A program made the position numbers and the translations under genes. A stretch of DNA of 50,528 nt from an uncultured Bacteroidota bacterium (GTDB lineage Bacteria; Bacteroidota; Bacteroidia; Chitinophagales; Chitinophagaceae), in NCBI GenBank assembly GCA_903835005.1, contig CAILLK010000030.1, positions 1-50,528 on the forward strand. Direction: 5' to 3'. The first letter of the stretch is position 1, and every line of letters begins with the position of its first letter. Positions 7,518 through 15,278 of this stretch are shown here, piece by piece. The notes under the pieces were generated by a model. That model did no database searches and was not told where the DNA came from. It saw only the letters and a program-made list of their open reading frames with translations.

Positions 7518-7958
7518 TTATTTACTCCAGTACCATTCCTCCTTTTGGGGGGCGGCTTCAAGTTGTTTCCAGTAGGCTGAGGTGACAATTTCTCCCTGAG
7601 GGTTTTTGAGCTCGCGGTTAAAAACTGCGTTGATTGGGCTGAAAGTAAGATCGGTTACACCTATTGTGAAGGTATCGGGTGGGGGCGGCGGTGCTGGTGG
7701 CGGCGGCGGTGCCGGCGCAGCAGGAGCCTCGGCCACAGGGGCATCTCCTTCGGCAGCAACAGGCGCAGCGGCGGGTTTAGGTGGTGCAGCAGGCTTTGCA
7801 GCTTTGGGCGGCGGACTCTTTACTACCACTACTGTGAAGCCATTCAGCTCCAGCAATTTCTGCAGGAAGTCAACACGTTCGGGTGTACAGTTTTTCTCAA
7901 CAATGGAGCATTTAACTTCACCAAGATCTTCGAAAGTATGATTGGGATTGAGCGCCAT
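7518..7958 (-). CDS. Unknown protein with Pro/Ala linker, last gene of the nuo operon
   Basis: A 146-aa cytoplasmic protein. Two small ordered ends (1-50, including a ferredoxin-like strand-helix pattern around CSIVEKNCTPERVDFLQKLL, and 95-146, ending WKQLEAAPQKEEWYW) are joined by a Pro/Ala-rich linker (about 50-95) with long PPPPP runs. It begins one base after the nuoN stop codon, so it must be translated from the nuo message; no separate promoter is visible. I do not recognise the family. The position suggests a role in assembly or function of the respiratory complex, but nothing in the protein proves this. The GC-rich linker also produces a spurious Gly/Ala-rich frame on the other strand. 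Confidence 0.7.
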   Translation of the reverse strand: MALNPNHTFEDLGEVKCSIVEKNCTPERVDFLQKLLELNGFTVVVVKSPPPKAAKPAAPPKPAAAPVAAEGDAPVAEAPAAPAPPPPPAPPPPPDTFTIGVTDLTFSPINAVFNRELKNPQGEIVTSAYWKQLEAAPQKEEWYWSK

Positions 7959-7959
7959 A

Positions 7960-9372
7960 TTATTTTCCGGTTAGTGTTACATTTATGTATTCAAAAAGTC
8001 CGCTGGCAAAGCCCATGGTTATGGCGCCGACAATGCAGAGGACCAGCGCCAAACGCAGGCTGGGACTGCCTTTCAGATTTGAAATAGGATGTGGATTTTC
8101 GTCAATAAAGATGGCTTTGATAACCCGCAGATAGTAGAAAAGGGAGATAACCATATTCATGACCGCGATGGAAATAAGCAAATAACTGCCCCGGGATGCG
8201 CCGGCTGTAACGAGAAACATTTTGCCAAAAAAGCCTGCGGTGGGCGGGATACCGCCCAATGAAAACAGGCAGATGGCCATAACCCAGGAGGCGAATTTAT
8301 TGTGGGTGTAAAACCCTTTGAAGTCGGTAATGTTTTCCTTGCCTGTTTTGGCCGATACAAGGGAGATAACACCGAATGCTCCGAGATTGGAGAAGGTGTA
8401 TACCACCAGGAAGAAGATAGCTGCTGATGCGCCCATGGCTGTGCCTGATGAAATGCCCAGTAATATATAACCTACCTGGGCTATGGATGAAAATGCCAGG
8501 AAGCGCTTGATATTATCCTGCCGGATGGCGAACAGATTGCCGATGGTGATGGTGAGCAGGATGGTGAGGTAAAGCATATTGTACCACATGGCATTGTAGC
8601 TCTGGAAGAGCTGGAACATAGCGGTAATAAAAATGAATACTATTGACCCTTTGGAAATAACCGAGAGGTAGGCAGTAACGGGAGCAGGTGAGCCTTCATA
8701 CACATCAGCGGTCCAGAGGTGGAAGGGAACGGCAGAAAGCTTGAATGCAAAACCAGAGAACGCAAAGATAAAGGCGAGTACCTGCAGCTTATTGAATGTG
8801 AGCAAGGGGGCCATTTCCTTAAAATTCAATGTGCCGGTTGTGCCATACAACATGGAGATACCAAACAGCAGAATGCAGGATGCAAAAGCTGAAGACAAGA
8901 TCATCTTAACGCCGGCCTCGGATGATTTGAGTTTATGTAGATCGTAGTTGCAAAGGGCAGCGAGGGGTATAGAAGACAATTCGAGACCGAGATAAAACAT
9001 AAGGAAGTTGCCGCTGGAAATCATGAAATCCATACCCAGCAAGGTGCAGAGCAGCAGAATGTAGAACTCGAGGAGGTGCTTATGATTGGAAAGCCAGTCG
9101 AACGCCATGAGGGAGATGATGAATGTGCCAAGGTTAAGAATGGCCTTCTCCATGATCAGGGTGCTATTGGAATGGAACATGCCGCTGAACAACTCGCCAT
9201 CGGTATTGCAGCACAACCCAACGGCAAGATTGATAAACAGCAGGAAATTAGTGATGTTCAGTAAGGCCTTATGAGATTTAATGCCATCCCAGACCTTGAG
9301 GAAGAGCAAGATGAAAATGATCAGTGTTAGGATCATTTCCGACTTCATTATCTGTAAAAATTCAATGCCCAT
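7960..9372 (-). CDS. nuoN: NADH-quinone oxidoreductase subunit N
   Basis: A 470-aa antiporter-like membrane subunit of complex I and one of its three proton-pumping subunits. It has about 14 hydrophobic helices and the proton-transfer signature of the family: the segment FAFKLSAVPFHLWTADVYEGSPAPVTAYLSV (split here as FAFKLSAVPFHLW and DVYEGSPAPVTAYL), the Glu in the LGLELSSIP helix, and RQDNIKRFLAFSSIAQVGY with its Lys. Length and order of motifs are normal. It lies downstream of nuoM, separated by a 165-bp spacer full of AGTC-type repeats, and is followed at one base by the Pro/Ala-linker gene. It has no promoter of its own that I can see. Confidence 0.95.
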   Translation of the reverse strand: MGIEFLQIMKSEMILTLIIFILLFLKVWDGIKSHKALLNITNFLLFINLAVGLCCNTDGELFSGMFHSNSTLIMEKAILNLGTFIISLMAFDWLSNHKHLLEFYILLLCTLLGMDFMISSGNFLMFYLGLELSSIPLAALCNYDLHKLKSSEAGVKMILSSAFASCILLFGISMLYGTTGTLNFKEMAPLLTFNKLQVLAFIFAFSGFAFKLSAVPFHLWTADVYEGSPAPVTAYLSVISKGSIVFIFITAMFQLFQSYNAMWYNMLYLTILLTITIGNLFAIRQDNIKRFLAFSSIAQVGYILLGISSGTAMGASAAIFFLVVYTFSNLGAFGVISLVSAKTGKENITDFKGFYTHNKFASWVMAICLFSLGGIPPTAGFFGKMFLVTAGASRGSYLLISIAVMNMVISLFYYLRVIKAIFIDENPHPISNLKGSPSLRLALVLCIVGAITMGFASGLFEYINVTLTGK

Positions 9373-9380
9373 ATTTTAAA

Positions 9381-9545
9381 AGTCTAAAGTCTTAAGTAGT
9401 AAGTCTAAAGTTTAAAATCCTTATTTGCCTGTTGTTCTTTTTTTATAGTCTAAAGTCTTAAGTAGAAAGTCAGTAAATTAAATCCGTTATCTGTCTGTTG
9501 TTCCTTTTTATAGTCTTAAGTCTACAATTCAATATTCTTATTTAC
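9381..9545 (-). repeat. Imperfect tandem repeat, about 65-bp unit, 2.5 copies, in the nuoM-nuoN spacer
   Basis: Units begin at 9381, 9447 and 9511 with AGTCTAAAGTCTTAAGTAG or a variant. The first two continue into a pyrimidine-rich stretch around TTATTTGCCTGTTGTTC and TTATCTGTCTGTTGTTCC. The third unit runs into the nuoM stop region (TTATTTACCAATTGCC), which aligns with the same part of the other two. The spacer therefore looks like a decayed tandem duplication that includes the last codons of nuoM. It may also lower read-through into nuoN. Confidence 0.7.
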
Positions 9546-11046
9546 CAATTGCCACTCTGCCAATGTTGTCCATGATGATCTGAGTATCGGGGGAAATAAG
9601 ATTGGTGAGCCAGAAAGGAGCCATGCCTATAGCCAGGATACAGATAATCAGCGTTGCTGATGCCAGCTTTTCGTTCCAGGAGGCATCTTTGAAAGTCAGG
9701 AAATCGGGGTTCTTAATCGGGCCCATGCCCGTAGAGCCTACTGCCCTTAATATATATACGGCTGTGACCACTATGGAAGCACATGCCAGAATGGTAGCCA
9801 ACCGGTAATTGCAGTCGGGATTCTGCCAGGAACCCATAAATACAGTCATCTCGGCAGCAAAACCGCTGAGGCCGGGTAAGCCCAGGGAGCAGAGACCGGC
9901 GATAACAAATACGGTGATGATAAATGGAATGGTTTTTAAGAGACCTCCCAGCTGGGCAATCTGCCGGGTGTGGGTGCGCTCATAGATCATACCAATAGCG
10001 GCGAAGAAGAGGGCGGTCATGAGACCGTGAGATACCATCTGCATTACAGCGCCGTTTAGGGATGTTTTGGTGAGCATACCGATGCCGAACAATACAAAGC
10101 CGCAATGACTCAACGAAGAGTATGCGTTTATGTATTTAAGGTCGGTTTGCATGAGGGTGGCAAAGGCCCCATAAATGATGGCGATTGTGGATGCCAGGAT
10201 AATGATCCAGGAATAATGGTGGGCAGCTTCGGGCATAAGGAAGGCGGCGACACGGAGACAACCGTAGCCGCCGAGTTTCATGGATATACCTGCCAGGAAC
10301 ATAGATGCCGCAGTAGGTGCTGATGAGTGACCATCGGGGGCCCAGGTATGAAACGGGAAGATAGCTGTGAAGACACCAAAGCCAAAGAACATGAGCGGGA
10401 AAATAATCAGTTGCGATTCGAGGGGGATATGCATTTTGGATATTGCCAGCAGGTTAAAGGTATGTACACCATGGCCCATATCGGAATTGAAATAAAGGCC
10501 GAGCAGACCGATCAGCACCAATGCTGAACCACCCATAAGCATGACGGCAAGCTTCATGGCGCTGTATTCTTTTTTGCCGCTGCCCCAAATGCCTATTAGG
10601 AGGAATTTGGGTATAACTGCAACCTCCAGGAAGAAGAACATGGTAAAGAGATCGAGTGAAATAAAGAAACCATAAGCGCCGAGGCTAAGCAGAATGATAA
10701 GGAAGAAGAACTCTTTGGTCCATTTGGTGATGTTCCAGGAAATGAGGATACCCGACATAACCACAACTGCGGTGAGCATAATCATAGCTACCGAAATGCC
10801 ATCTGCACCTACATAATATTCGATATTGAGCCGGCTGAACCAGCTGTATTGTTGCTGGTAGAGCATCTGTGTGGTGTTGCCTGTAGCGCGTTGAGAAATG
10901 TAATCGAACATGATGAGGCTGGAATAACCTAATTGCGCTATGGAACCCAGTAATGCAGTCATGCGTACCTGAGTATTGTTGCGGCAAAGCATTACCAGCA
11001 CTGCAGTAACCAGGGGGATTATTAAGAGTATGGATAAGTTTATCAT
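9538..11046 (-). CDS. nuoM: NADH-quinone oxidoreductase subunit M
   Basis: A 502-aa antiporter-like proton-pumping membrane subunit of complex I. It has about 14 hydrophobic helices. Diagnostic stretches are the helix-5 Glu in MFFFLEVAVIPKFLLIGIWG, FPFHTWAPDGHSSAPTAASM with KLGGYG after it, the broken-helix Lys region QTDLKYINAYSSLSHCGF, and SHGLMTALFFAAIGMIYERT. Length is normal. It is downstream of a three-gene foreign cassette that separates it from nuoL, and upstream of nuoN. The spacer 11047-11119 after the cassette is short and shows no promoter match, so transcription probably continues from upstream. Confidence 0.95.
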   Translation of the reverse strand: MINLSILLIIPLVTAVLVMLCRNNTQVRMTALLGSIAQLGYSSLIMFDYISQRATGNTTQMLYQQQYSWFSRLNIEYYVGADGISVAMIMLTAVVVMSGILISWNITKWTKEFFFLIILLSLGAYGFFISLDLFTMFFFLEVAVIPKFLLIGIWGSGKKEYSAMKLAVMLMGGSALVLIGLLGLYFNSDMGHGVHTFNLLAISKMHIPLESQLIIFPLMFFGFGVFTAIFPFHTWAPDGHSSAPTAASMFLAGISMKLGGYGCLRVAAFLMPEAAHHYSWIIILASTIAIIYGAFATLMQTDLKYINAYSSLSHCGFVLFGIGMLTKTSLNGAVMQMVSHGLMTALFFAAIGMIYERTHTRQIAQLGGLLKTIPFIITVFVIAGLCSLGLPGLSGFAAEMTVFMGSWQNPDCNYRLATILACASIVVTAVYILRAVGSTGMGPIKNPDFLTFKDASWNEKLASATLIICILAIGMAPFWLTNLISPDTQIIMDNIGRVAIGK

Positions 11047-11119
11047 TTTTTGTTAGTTCATTTTATAGTAGGTAGCTATCCGTTAGAATCCCACCATATT
11101 TACTTGAAGTCCGATGCTT

Positions 11120-11281
11120 TCATTTCAAATGCTTTTGCAAGTCTTCGGCGTCTTCGGGTATTTTTTTGCCTTCCTGAATCGCTTTTGCAAGCTTATTAAA
11201 AATTCGCATCTGGTCTTTTTCAGGCATAAGATCAATTATACCCTCATTCCAATCTATTTCTATTTTCTTTTTTGTTGCCAT
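11120..11281 (-). CDS. Small paralogue 2 of the nuo-embedded cassette (53 aa)
   Basis: A 53-aa cytoplasmic protein beginning MATKKKIEIDWNEGIIDLMPEK, nearly the same first 22 residues as the 82-aa product just upstream; the rest diverges. It is basic at the N-terminus, then acidic and helical (NKLAKAIQEGKKIPEDAEDLQKHLK). The longer open frame begins at 11353, but the ATG at 11281 fits the paralogue start and is preceded, seven bases away, by a clear AAGGAG (11289-11294), unusual for Bacteroidota. It overlaps the end of the previous gene by 38 bp in another frame, so the two are likely translationally coupled. The likely origin is tandem duplication. A possible antitoxin or immunity role is inferred from context only. 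Confidence 0.65.
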   Translation of the reverse strand: MATKKKIEIDWNEGIIDLMPEKDQMRIFNKLAKAIQEGKKIPEDAEDLQKHLK

Positions 11282-11492
11282 AATAAAACTCCTTATTTTG
11301 AGTAGAAGCAACAGGTTTATAATCAGCAGGTTTTCCACCAAACGCACCTGCAAGCCTACGGCGACCTTCAGGAGTTTCTTTATCTTCCAATATTGCTTTT
11401 TTGAATTTCTTTAAAAAGCCCTCCAATTTTTTTTCAGGCATCAGGTCAATAATACCTTCATCCCAATCAATTTTTTTATTTTTTGTTGCCAT
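11244..11492 (-). CDS. Small paralogue 1 of the nuo-embedded cassette (82 aa)
   Basis: An 82-aa soluble protein, MATKNKKIDWDEGIIDLMPEK at the start, then a Lys-rich helix (LEGFLKKFKKAILEDKETPEG) and a tail that includes RRRLAGAFGGKPADYK. It starts four bases after the stop of the 106-aa gene and overlaps the 53-aa paralogue. The last 13 or so residues (FYYGNKKENRNRLE) are encoded by the ribosome-binding site and first codons of the next gene, which suggests the duplication fused the original C-terminus to new sequence. I do not recognise the family. AT-rich codon use sets it apart from nuoL and nuoM. The pairing with the preceding gene resembles a toxin-antitoxin module. Confidence 0.65.
   Translation of the reverse strand: MATKNKKIDWDEGIIDLMPEKKLEGFLKKFKKAILEDKETPEGRRRLAGAFGGKPADYKPVASTQNKEFYYGNKKENRNRLE
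11289..11294 (-). promoter_or_regulatory. Shine-Dalgarno sequence AAGGAG
   Basis: Reads AAGGAG on the reverse strand, seven bases before the ATG at 11281. Such perfect sites are scarce in Bacteroidota, where most genes in this window have none. It decides the start of the 53-aa gene and hints at a foreign origin. Confidence 0.6.
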
Positions 11493-11496
11493 AATT

Positions 11497-11817
11497 TCAA
11501 ATATTTAATTCCTTACAAAGTTCAATTAATTGAGCCGAATTAACAACATGGCATGTCTTAATTATACATCGCTTTGGTTTTTCAATAAAGTAGGTTACTG
11601 CCTGATAATATTTGCCATTATGTTTGAATAATCCTTGCCATTCTTTACCATATTTAATAAACCTCGCCTTAATTGCATATGCTTCAACCTCCATCAGATC
11701 AATTTTGTGCGAATGATGATCTTTTCGGTTCATGATATGCTGTGCAAAATCAGTAACCCAAAAGATTTCGTAGCTTTTGCCTTCATACATCGCTTTTTTG
11801 TTTTGATATTTATACAT
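11497..11817 (-). CDS. Toxin-like small protein embedded in the nuo operon
   Basis: A 106-aa protein of one compact alpha/beta domain. The pattern is TDFAQHIMNRKDHHSHKIDLMEV (His/Arg-containing helix), then KARFIKYGKEWQGLFKHNGKYYQAVTYF and CIIKTCHVV as successive strands. The order helix, GxxW strand, second strand and final TxxVV-like strand resembles DUF4258/BrnT-type small toxins, but I cannot assign it with certainty. A GTG at 11835 would extend it into nuoL; the ATG at 11817, eight bases after the nuoL stop, is preferred. Composition is much more AT-rich than nuoL and nuoM. Two duplicated small proteins follow directly, giving a three-gene cassette within the complex I operon. Confidence 0.6.
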   Translation of the reverse strand: MYKYQNKKAMYEGKSYEIFWVTDFAQHIMNRKDHHSHKIDLMEVEAYAIKARFIKYGKEWQGLFKHNGKYYQAVTYFIEKPKRCIIKTCHVVNSAQLIELCKELNI

Positions 11818-11825
11818 CGCCAGGT

Positions 11826-13772
11826 TTAAGTCCACATGTAAATAAATATCAGCACAAAGCCTATAACACCAGCAAAGAAGTAAGCGGCATAATTCTGCAG
11901 CTTACCCGATTGAAGACCTTTTATGATGAATGAGATTTTGCCCGTAATGGTAGCCAGCAGGTTCATGAAGCCATCAACGATGTTGCGGTCGAACCATGCT
12001 GCCGGGCGGCCAATAAGGTTGAAAATTACTTTTTTGGTGATGAACAGGTATATCTCATCAATATAGAATTTGTGGTAAGCGCCCTGGTAGAGGCCACTGA
12101 GGCCGTTGGCCATTTTCTGTGGCTTGCTGTTTTCTGTCTTATAGAATGACCATGCGATCAGGATACCCAATGTAGCCAATAATACAGGGGCAATGGAGAA
12201 AGTGGGGTGAAACTCAGTGGGCAGGAATTTACCATCGCTGGTAACTAATTTGCCGAACGGAATAAATCCGGCGCAAACAGACATGACGCCCAGAATGAGT
12301 AAAGGAATGAGCATAGTGCCCGGAGCCTCGCCATGATGTGGCTCGTGGTGACCATCAGAATGGGCATGGTAATCTTTACTCCAGAAGATATTGAAATAAA
12401 GGCGGAACATATAGAAGGCTGTAATGGCTGCAGTAAGTATGGCTATGCCGAAAATAACTTTGTTGCTGTTGAAAGCAGCCTGCAGAATTTCTTCCTTACT
12501 GAAAAAACCAGCGAACGGCGGAATACCGGCAATGGCCAGGCAGGCAACAAGGAAGGTGATATGCGTTATTGGCATCAGCTTACGGAGGCCACCCATATCT
12601 TTCATTTCGTTGCTATGCACATAGTGAATTACGGCACCAGCGCCCAGGAATAACAATGCCTTGAACATGGCGTGCGTAAACAGGTGGAACATTGAGGCCA
12701 TATAGCCCAGGCCATTCTCGCCACCATAACGCGAAACACCAAGTGAGAACATCATGTAACCGATCTGGGACATGGTAGAGTATGCCAGCACGCGCTTGAT
12801 ATCTGTTTGGGTGCAGGCTATAACAGCTGCAATGAAGGATGAGGTTATGCCCACCCACATCACCACATCGAGTGCCGGAGGGCAGGATATGGCATAAATG
12901 GGGAACAGCCTTGCCACGAGGAAAACGCCTGCTACCACCATCGTGGCTGCATGGATCAATGCAGAAACAGGGGTTGGACCCTCCATTGCATCGGGCAGCC
13001 ATATATGAAGCGGGAACATTGCCGACTTACCTGCACCACCAATGAATACCAAAACAAGGCCCCATGTGAGTGCAGAGCAACCCAGGAAAGATGCAGCAAC
13101 AATAGTATGTAACTGATCTGTTTGAGTGGTCAGGCGTAAAATCAGGGTTTGGAAGTCGAGGGTGCCTGCATAGAAAGAGAGGATCAATATGCCTATGAGG
13201 AAACCAAGATCGGCAAAGCGGGTAACGATGAATGCTTTTTTTGATGCGGCTACGGCCGATGGTTTATCGAAATAATAACCAATGAGCAGATAGGAGGATA
13301 CACCAACCAGCTCCCAGAATATGTATATCTGGAAAATATTGGAGGACATAACCAGGCCGAGCATGGAGAAAGTGAACAGACCAAGGAAGGAGTAATAGGT
13401 TGCATACCGCTCTTCGCCCTTCATATAACCGAGGCTGTAAAAGTGAACCATTAATGAGATCAATGTAACAACTACGAGCATCATTACAGAAATGGGATCG
13501 AGGATGATACCCATATCAATAGAAACATTTGGCGAGAACTGGAGCCAGGTCATTTTGAAAGGAATGATCTGCTGGTAAACATCGCCAACCTTACCTGCCA
13601 CGAAAAAATAATCGTAGGCAACGGTAATTGATAAAATAAAGGCTGTCAGCAGAGCGATTGTTCCCAATGCACCGCACAATGAGGGGAAATATTTACGGCC
13701 AACCAACGCTATCAGCACAAAGGTGAGCAGTGGCAGTAATGGTATCAGTATGATTAAAGATGTACTCAGCAT
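11826..13772 (-). CDS. nuoL: NADH-quinone oxidoreductase subunit L
   Basis: A 648-aa distal proton-pumping membrane subunit of complex I. It carries the antiporter signature (IYIFWELVGVSSYLLIGYYF with the conserved Glu, GKSAMFPLHIWLPDAMEGPTP, SALIHAATMVVAGVFLVAR, CTQTDIKRVLAYSTMSQIGYM, HLFTHAMFKALLFLGAG) and the long C-terminal region that forms the lateral helix along the membrane arm (about 520-648). A His-rich loop (HAHSDGHHEPHHGE, about 470-485) is typical of Bacteroidota. It starts five bases after nuoK. Immediately downstream come the three cassette genes, not nuoM as expected. Confidence 0.96.
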   Translation of the reverse strand: MLSTSLIILIPLLPLLTFVLIALVGRKYFPSLCGALGTIALLTAFILSITVAYDYFFVAGKVGDVYQQIIPFKMTWLQFSPNVSIDMGIILDPISVMMLVVVTLISLMVHFYSLGYMKGEERYATYYSFLGLFTFSMLGLVMSSNIFQIYIFWELVGVSSYLLIGYYFDKPSAVAASKKAFIVTRFADLGFLIGILILSFYAGTLDFQTLILRLTTQTDQLHTIVAASFLGCSALTWGLVLVFIGGAGKSAMFPLHIWLPDAMEGPTPVSALIHAATMVVAGVFLVARLFPIYAISCPPALDVVMWVGITSSFIAAVIACTQTDIKRVLAYSTMSQIGYMMFSLGVSRYGGENGLGYMASMFHLFTHAMFKALLFLGAGAVIHYVHSNEMKDMGGLRKLMPITHITFLVACLAIAGIPPFAGFFSKEEILQAAFNSNKVIFGIAILTAAITAFYMFRLYFNIFWSKDYHAHSDGHHEPHHGEAPGTMLIPLLILGVMSVCAGFIPFGKLVTSDGKFLPTEFHPTFSIAPVLLATLGILIAWSFYKTENSKPQKMANGLSGLYQGAYHKFYIDEIYLFITKKVIFNLIGRPAAWFDRNIVDGFMNLLATITGKISFIIKGLQSGKLQNYAAYFFAGVIGFVLIFIYMWT

Positions 13773-13777
13773 ATCAT

Positions 13778-14092
13778 TTAAAATTTCATTACATCAGTCT
13801 CTTCCACATCAATGGTTTTATGATTGCGGTAGAGGTTGATAATTATAGCAATTGCCACGGAAGCCTCTGCGGCAGCAATGGTGATTATGAAGATGGTAAA
13901 GAATAATCCGTCGAGCTTATCGGCATACAAAAATTTATTGAATGCTATGAAGTTGATATTCACACTGTTCAGGATCAGTTCAACAGACATGAGCATTGTA
14001 ATCAGGTTTCTGCGGGTAAGAAAGCCATAGACGCCAATGAAAAACAAGGCGCAGCTAACAAACAGAAAATGGAATAGTCCTATATCGTTCAT
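13778..14092 (-). CDS. nuoK: NADH-quinone oxidoreductase subunit K
   Basis: A 104-aa membrane subunit with three transmembrane helices. The two buried glutamates needed for proton transfer are visible in MSVELILNSVNINF (helix 2) and AAAEASVAIAIIINLYR (helix 3). Length is normal for NuoK. Its ATG directly abuts the nuoJ stop codon and nuoL follows after five bases, so the three are tightly coupled in translation. Confidence 0.95.
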   Translation of the reverse strand: MNDIGLFHFLFVSCALFFIGVYGFLTRRNLITMLMSVELILNSVNINFIAFNKFLYADKLDGLFFTIFIITIAAAEASVAIAIIINLYRNHKTIDVEETDVMKF

Positions 14093-14689
14093 TTATATTT
14101 CGGTTTGGGTATTTGCTAAAATCGGTTCCGTCATCTCCATACTGTCATTATCTGTTTTTTCAGCCAAAAGTTCGTGTGGTGGTATCTTCACTTTTATTGC
14201 GATTACTATACATCCAATCATAGCAGCGAGCAATAACATGCTTACGACTTCGAAAGGCAGAATATAACCATGCCCGGTAGTGCTGAGCATCTGGGCGCCG
14301 ATATTGCCGGCACTTGGTTCTACTGCAGGTTTGCCTGATGTAGTAAATGTATACTGACTTATATAGAACATGGTGAGTATGCAACCAAATGCGGCGGCTA
14401 AAGCGGAATAAACAGCTCTGATCCAATGTGGCCTTTTCATATCCTCTCCGGAACCATGGGTAAGGAAAATAGAGAAAATGATGAGCACCACAATACCGCC
14501 TACATAAACGATAACCTGAACAGCAGCAATAAATTCATAATCGAGATAGAAGTAAAGCCCGGCAATACCTATGAGCGAAAACAGGAGGAAAACCGCTGAG
14601 CGGAAAATCTTCAGTGACGTAACCGCCATCAAAGCCCCTCCTATAATGACAGCTGCAAGCAAATAAAATATTATTGTAGATGGACTCAT
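14093..14689 (-). CDS. nuoJ: NADH-quinone oxidoreductase subunit J
   Basis: A 198-aa membrane subunit with five predicted helices. The conserved helix-3 region reads FIAAVQVIVYVGGIVVLIIFSIFL (here noted as AAVQVIVYVGG plus IVVLIIF), which contains the pi-bulge Tyr-Val-Gly-Gly stretch of the family. The extended periplasmic loop between helices 4 and 5 (about 115-140, rich in Ser/Gly/Ala) is common in Bacteroidota. It lies upstream of nuoK without spacing. The gap to nuoI (14690-14770) carries a REP-like imperfect palindrome. Confidence 0.95.
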   Translation of the reverse strand: MSPSTIIFYLLAAVIIGGALMAVTSLKIFRSAVFLLFSLIGIAGLYFYLDYEFIAAVQVIVYVGGIVVLIIFSIFLTHGSGEDMKRPHWIRAVYSALAAAFGCILTMFYISQYTFTTSGKPAVEPSAGNIGAQMLSTTGHGYILPFEVVSMLLLAAMIGCIVIAIKVKIPPHELLAEKTDNDSMEMTEPILANTQTEI

Positions 14690-14730
14690 TTATTTTGTTT
14701 TATCATTCAATTTTTATGCTCCCCTTCAGG

Positions 14731-14763
14731 CCTGCCTGTCGAAGCCTGTTCGGCGCAGGGAGG
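14731..14763. repeat. REP-like imperfect palindrome between nuoI and nuoJ
   Basis: CCTGCCTG at 14731-14738 pairs with CAGGGAGG at 14756-14763 (one mismatch), and inside it CGAA/TTCG forms a second short stem around GCCTG. It is GC-rich compared with its surroundings and is not followed by a T-run, so it is more likely an RNA-stabilising or REP-type element than a terminator. Confidence 0.5.
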
Positions 14764-14770
14764 AGTGGGG

Positions 14771-15250
14771 TTATTCTACGCCTTCCATGATTTTTGATCC
14801 CGGATTATTCAATACTTTCTTTAATTGTTTTTTATCATATACACTATGTTCGAAGGTCTGTGCCATTTTTATCGCGTCTGACGGACAGGCTACCACACAG
14901 AGGTTGCACATGGTGCATAGCTCGAGGTGGTAAACAAAAGTGTCGATTGCCTTTTTCTTTTTGCCATCGGGTTGTAATTCCTGCTTGGTGATGATTTTGA
15001 TCGTTCCATTGGGGCAGGCAATCTCGCACGCCTGGCAACCTGTGCAGCGGTGTTCGTTGTTTTCATCGTGGGGCATTACCACCTCACCTTTGAACCTGTC
15101 GAACATCGTTAGTGTAGCCCGGTTATCGGGATACTCCTCCGTTTTTATTTCTTTTCTGGCATGGGTAAAATAATATCCGGTCGTCTTCATGCCTGTGAGC
15201 AACGATCGCACGCCTTTATAAACTGTCCGGATGTAATCTGTTAAAAACAT
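14771..15250 (-). CDS. nuoI: NADH-quinone oxidoreductase subunit I
   Basis: A 159-aa peripheral-arm subunit that carries clusters N6a and N6b. Two complete CxxCxxCxxxCP motifs are visible: C69, C72, C75, C79 and C112, C115, C118, C122. The N-terminal amphipathic helix (FLTDYIRTVYKGVRSLLTGM) docks on the membrane arm. Length is normal. In a complex without NuoEFG, these clusters with N2 of NuoB would be the whole electron wire to quinone, and NuoI would be the natural landing site for reduced ferredoxin. That role is inference. It sits 28 bp after nuoH. Confidence 0.95.
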   Translation of the reverse strand: MFLTDYIRTVYKGVRSLLTGMKTTGYYFTHARKEIKTEEYPDNRATLTMFDRFKGEVVMPHDENNEHRCTGCQACEIACPNGTIKIITKQELQPDGKKKKAIDTFVYHLELCTMCNLCVVACPSDAIKMAQTFEHSVYDKKQLKKVLNNPGSKIMEGVE

Positions 15251-15278
15251 TGTTTCTGTTTTATCCTGAAATATTTTT

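Noticed and set aside
7606..7941. 111-codon Gly/Ala-rich frame on the + strand
   Set aside because: It is the antisense of the Pro/Ala linker of the reverse-strand gene at 7518-7958.
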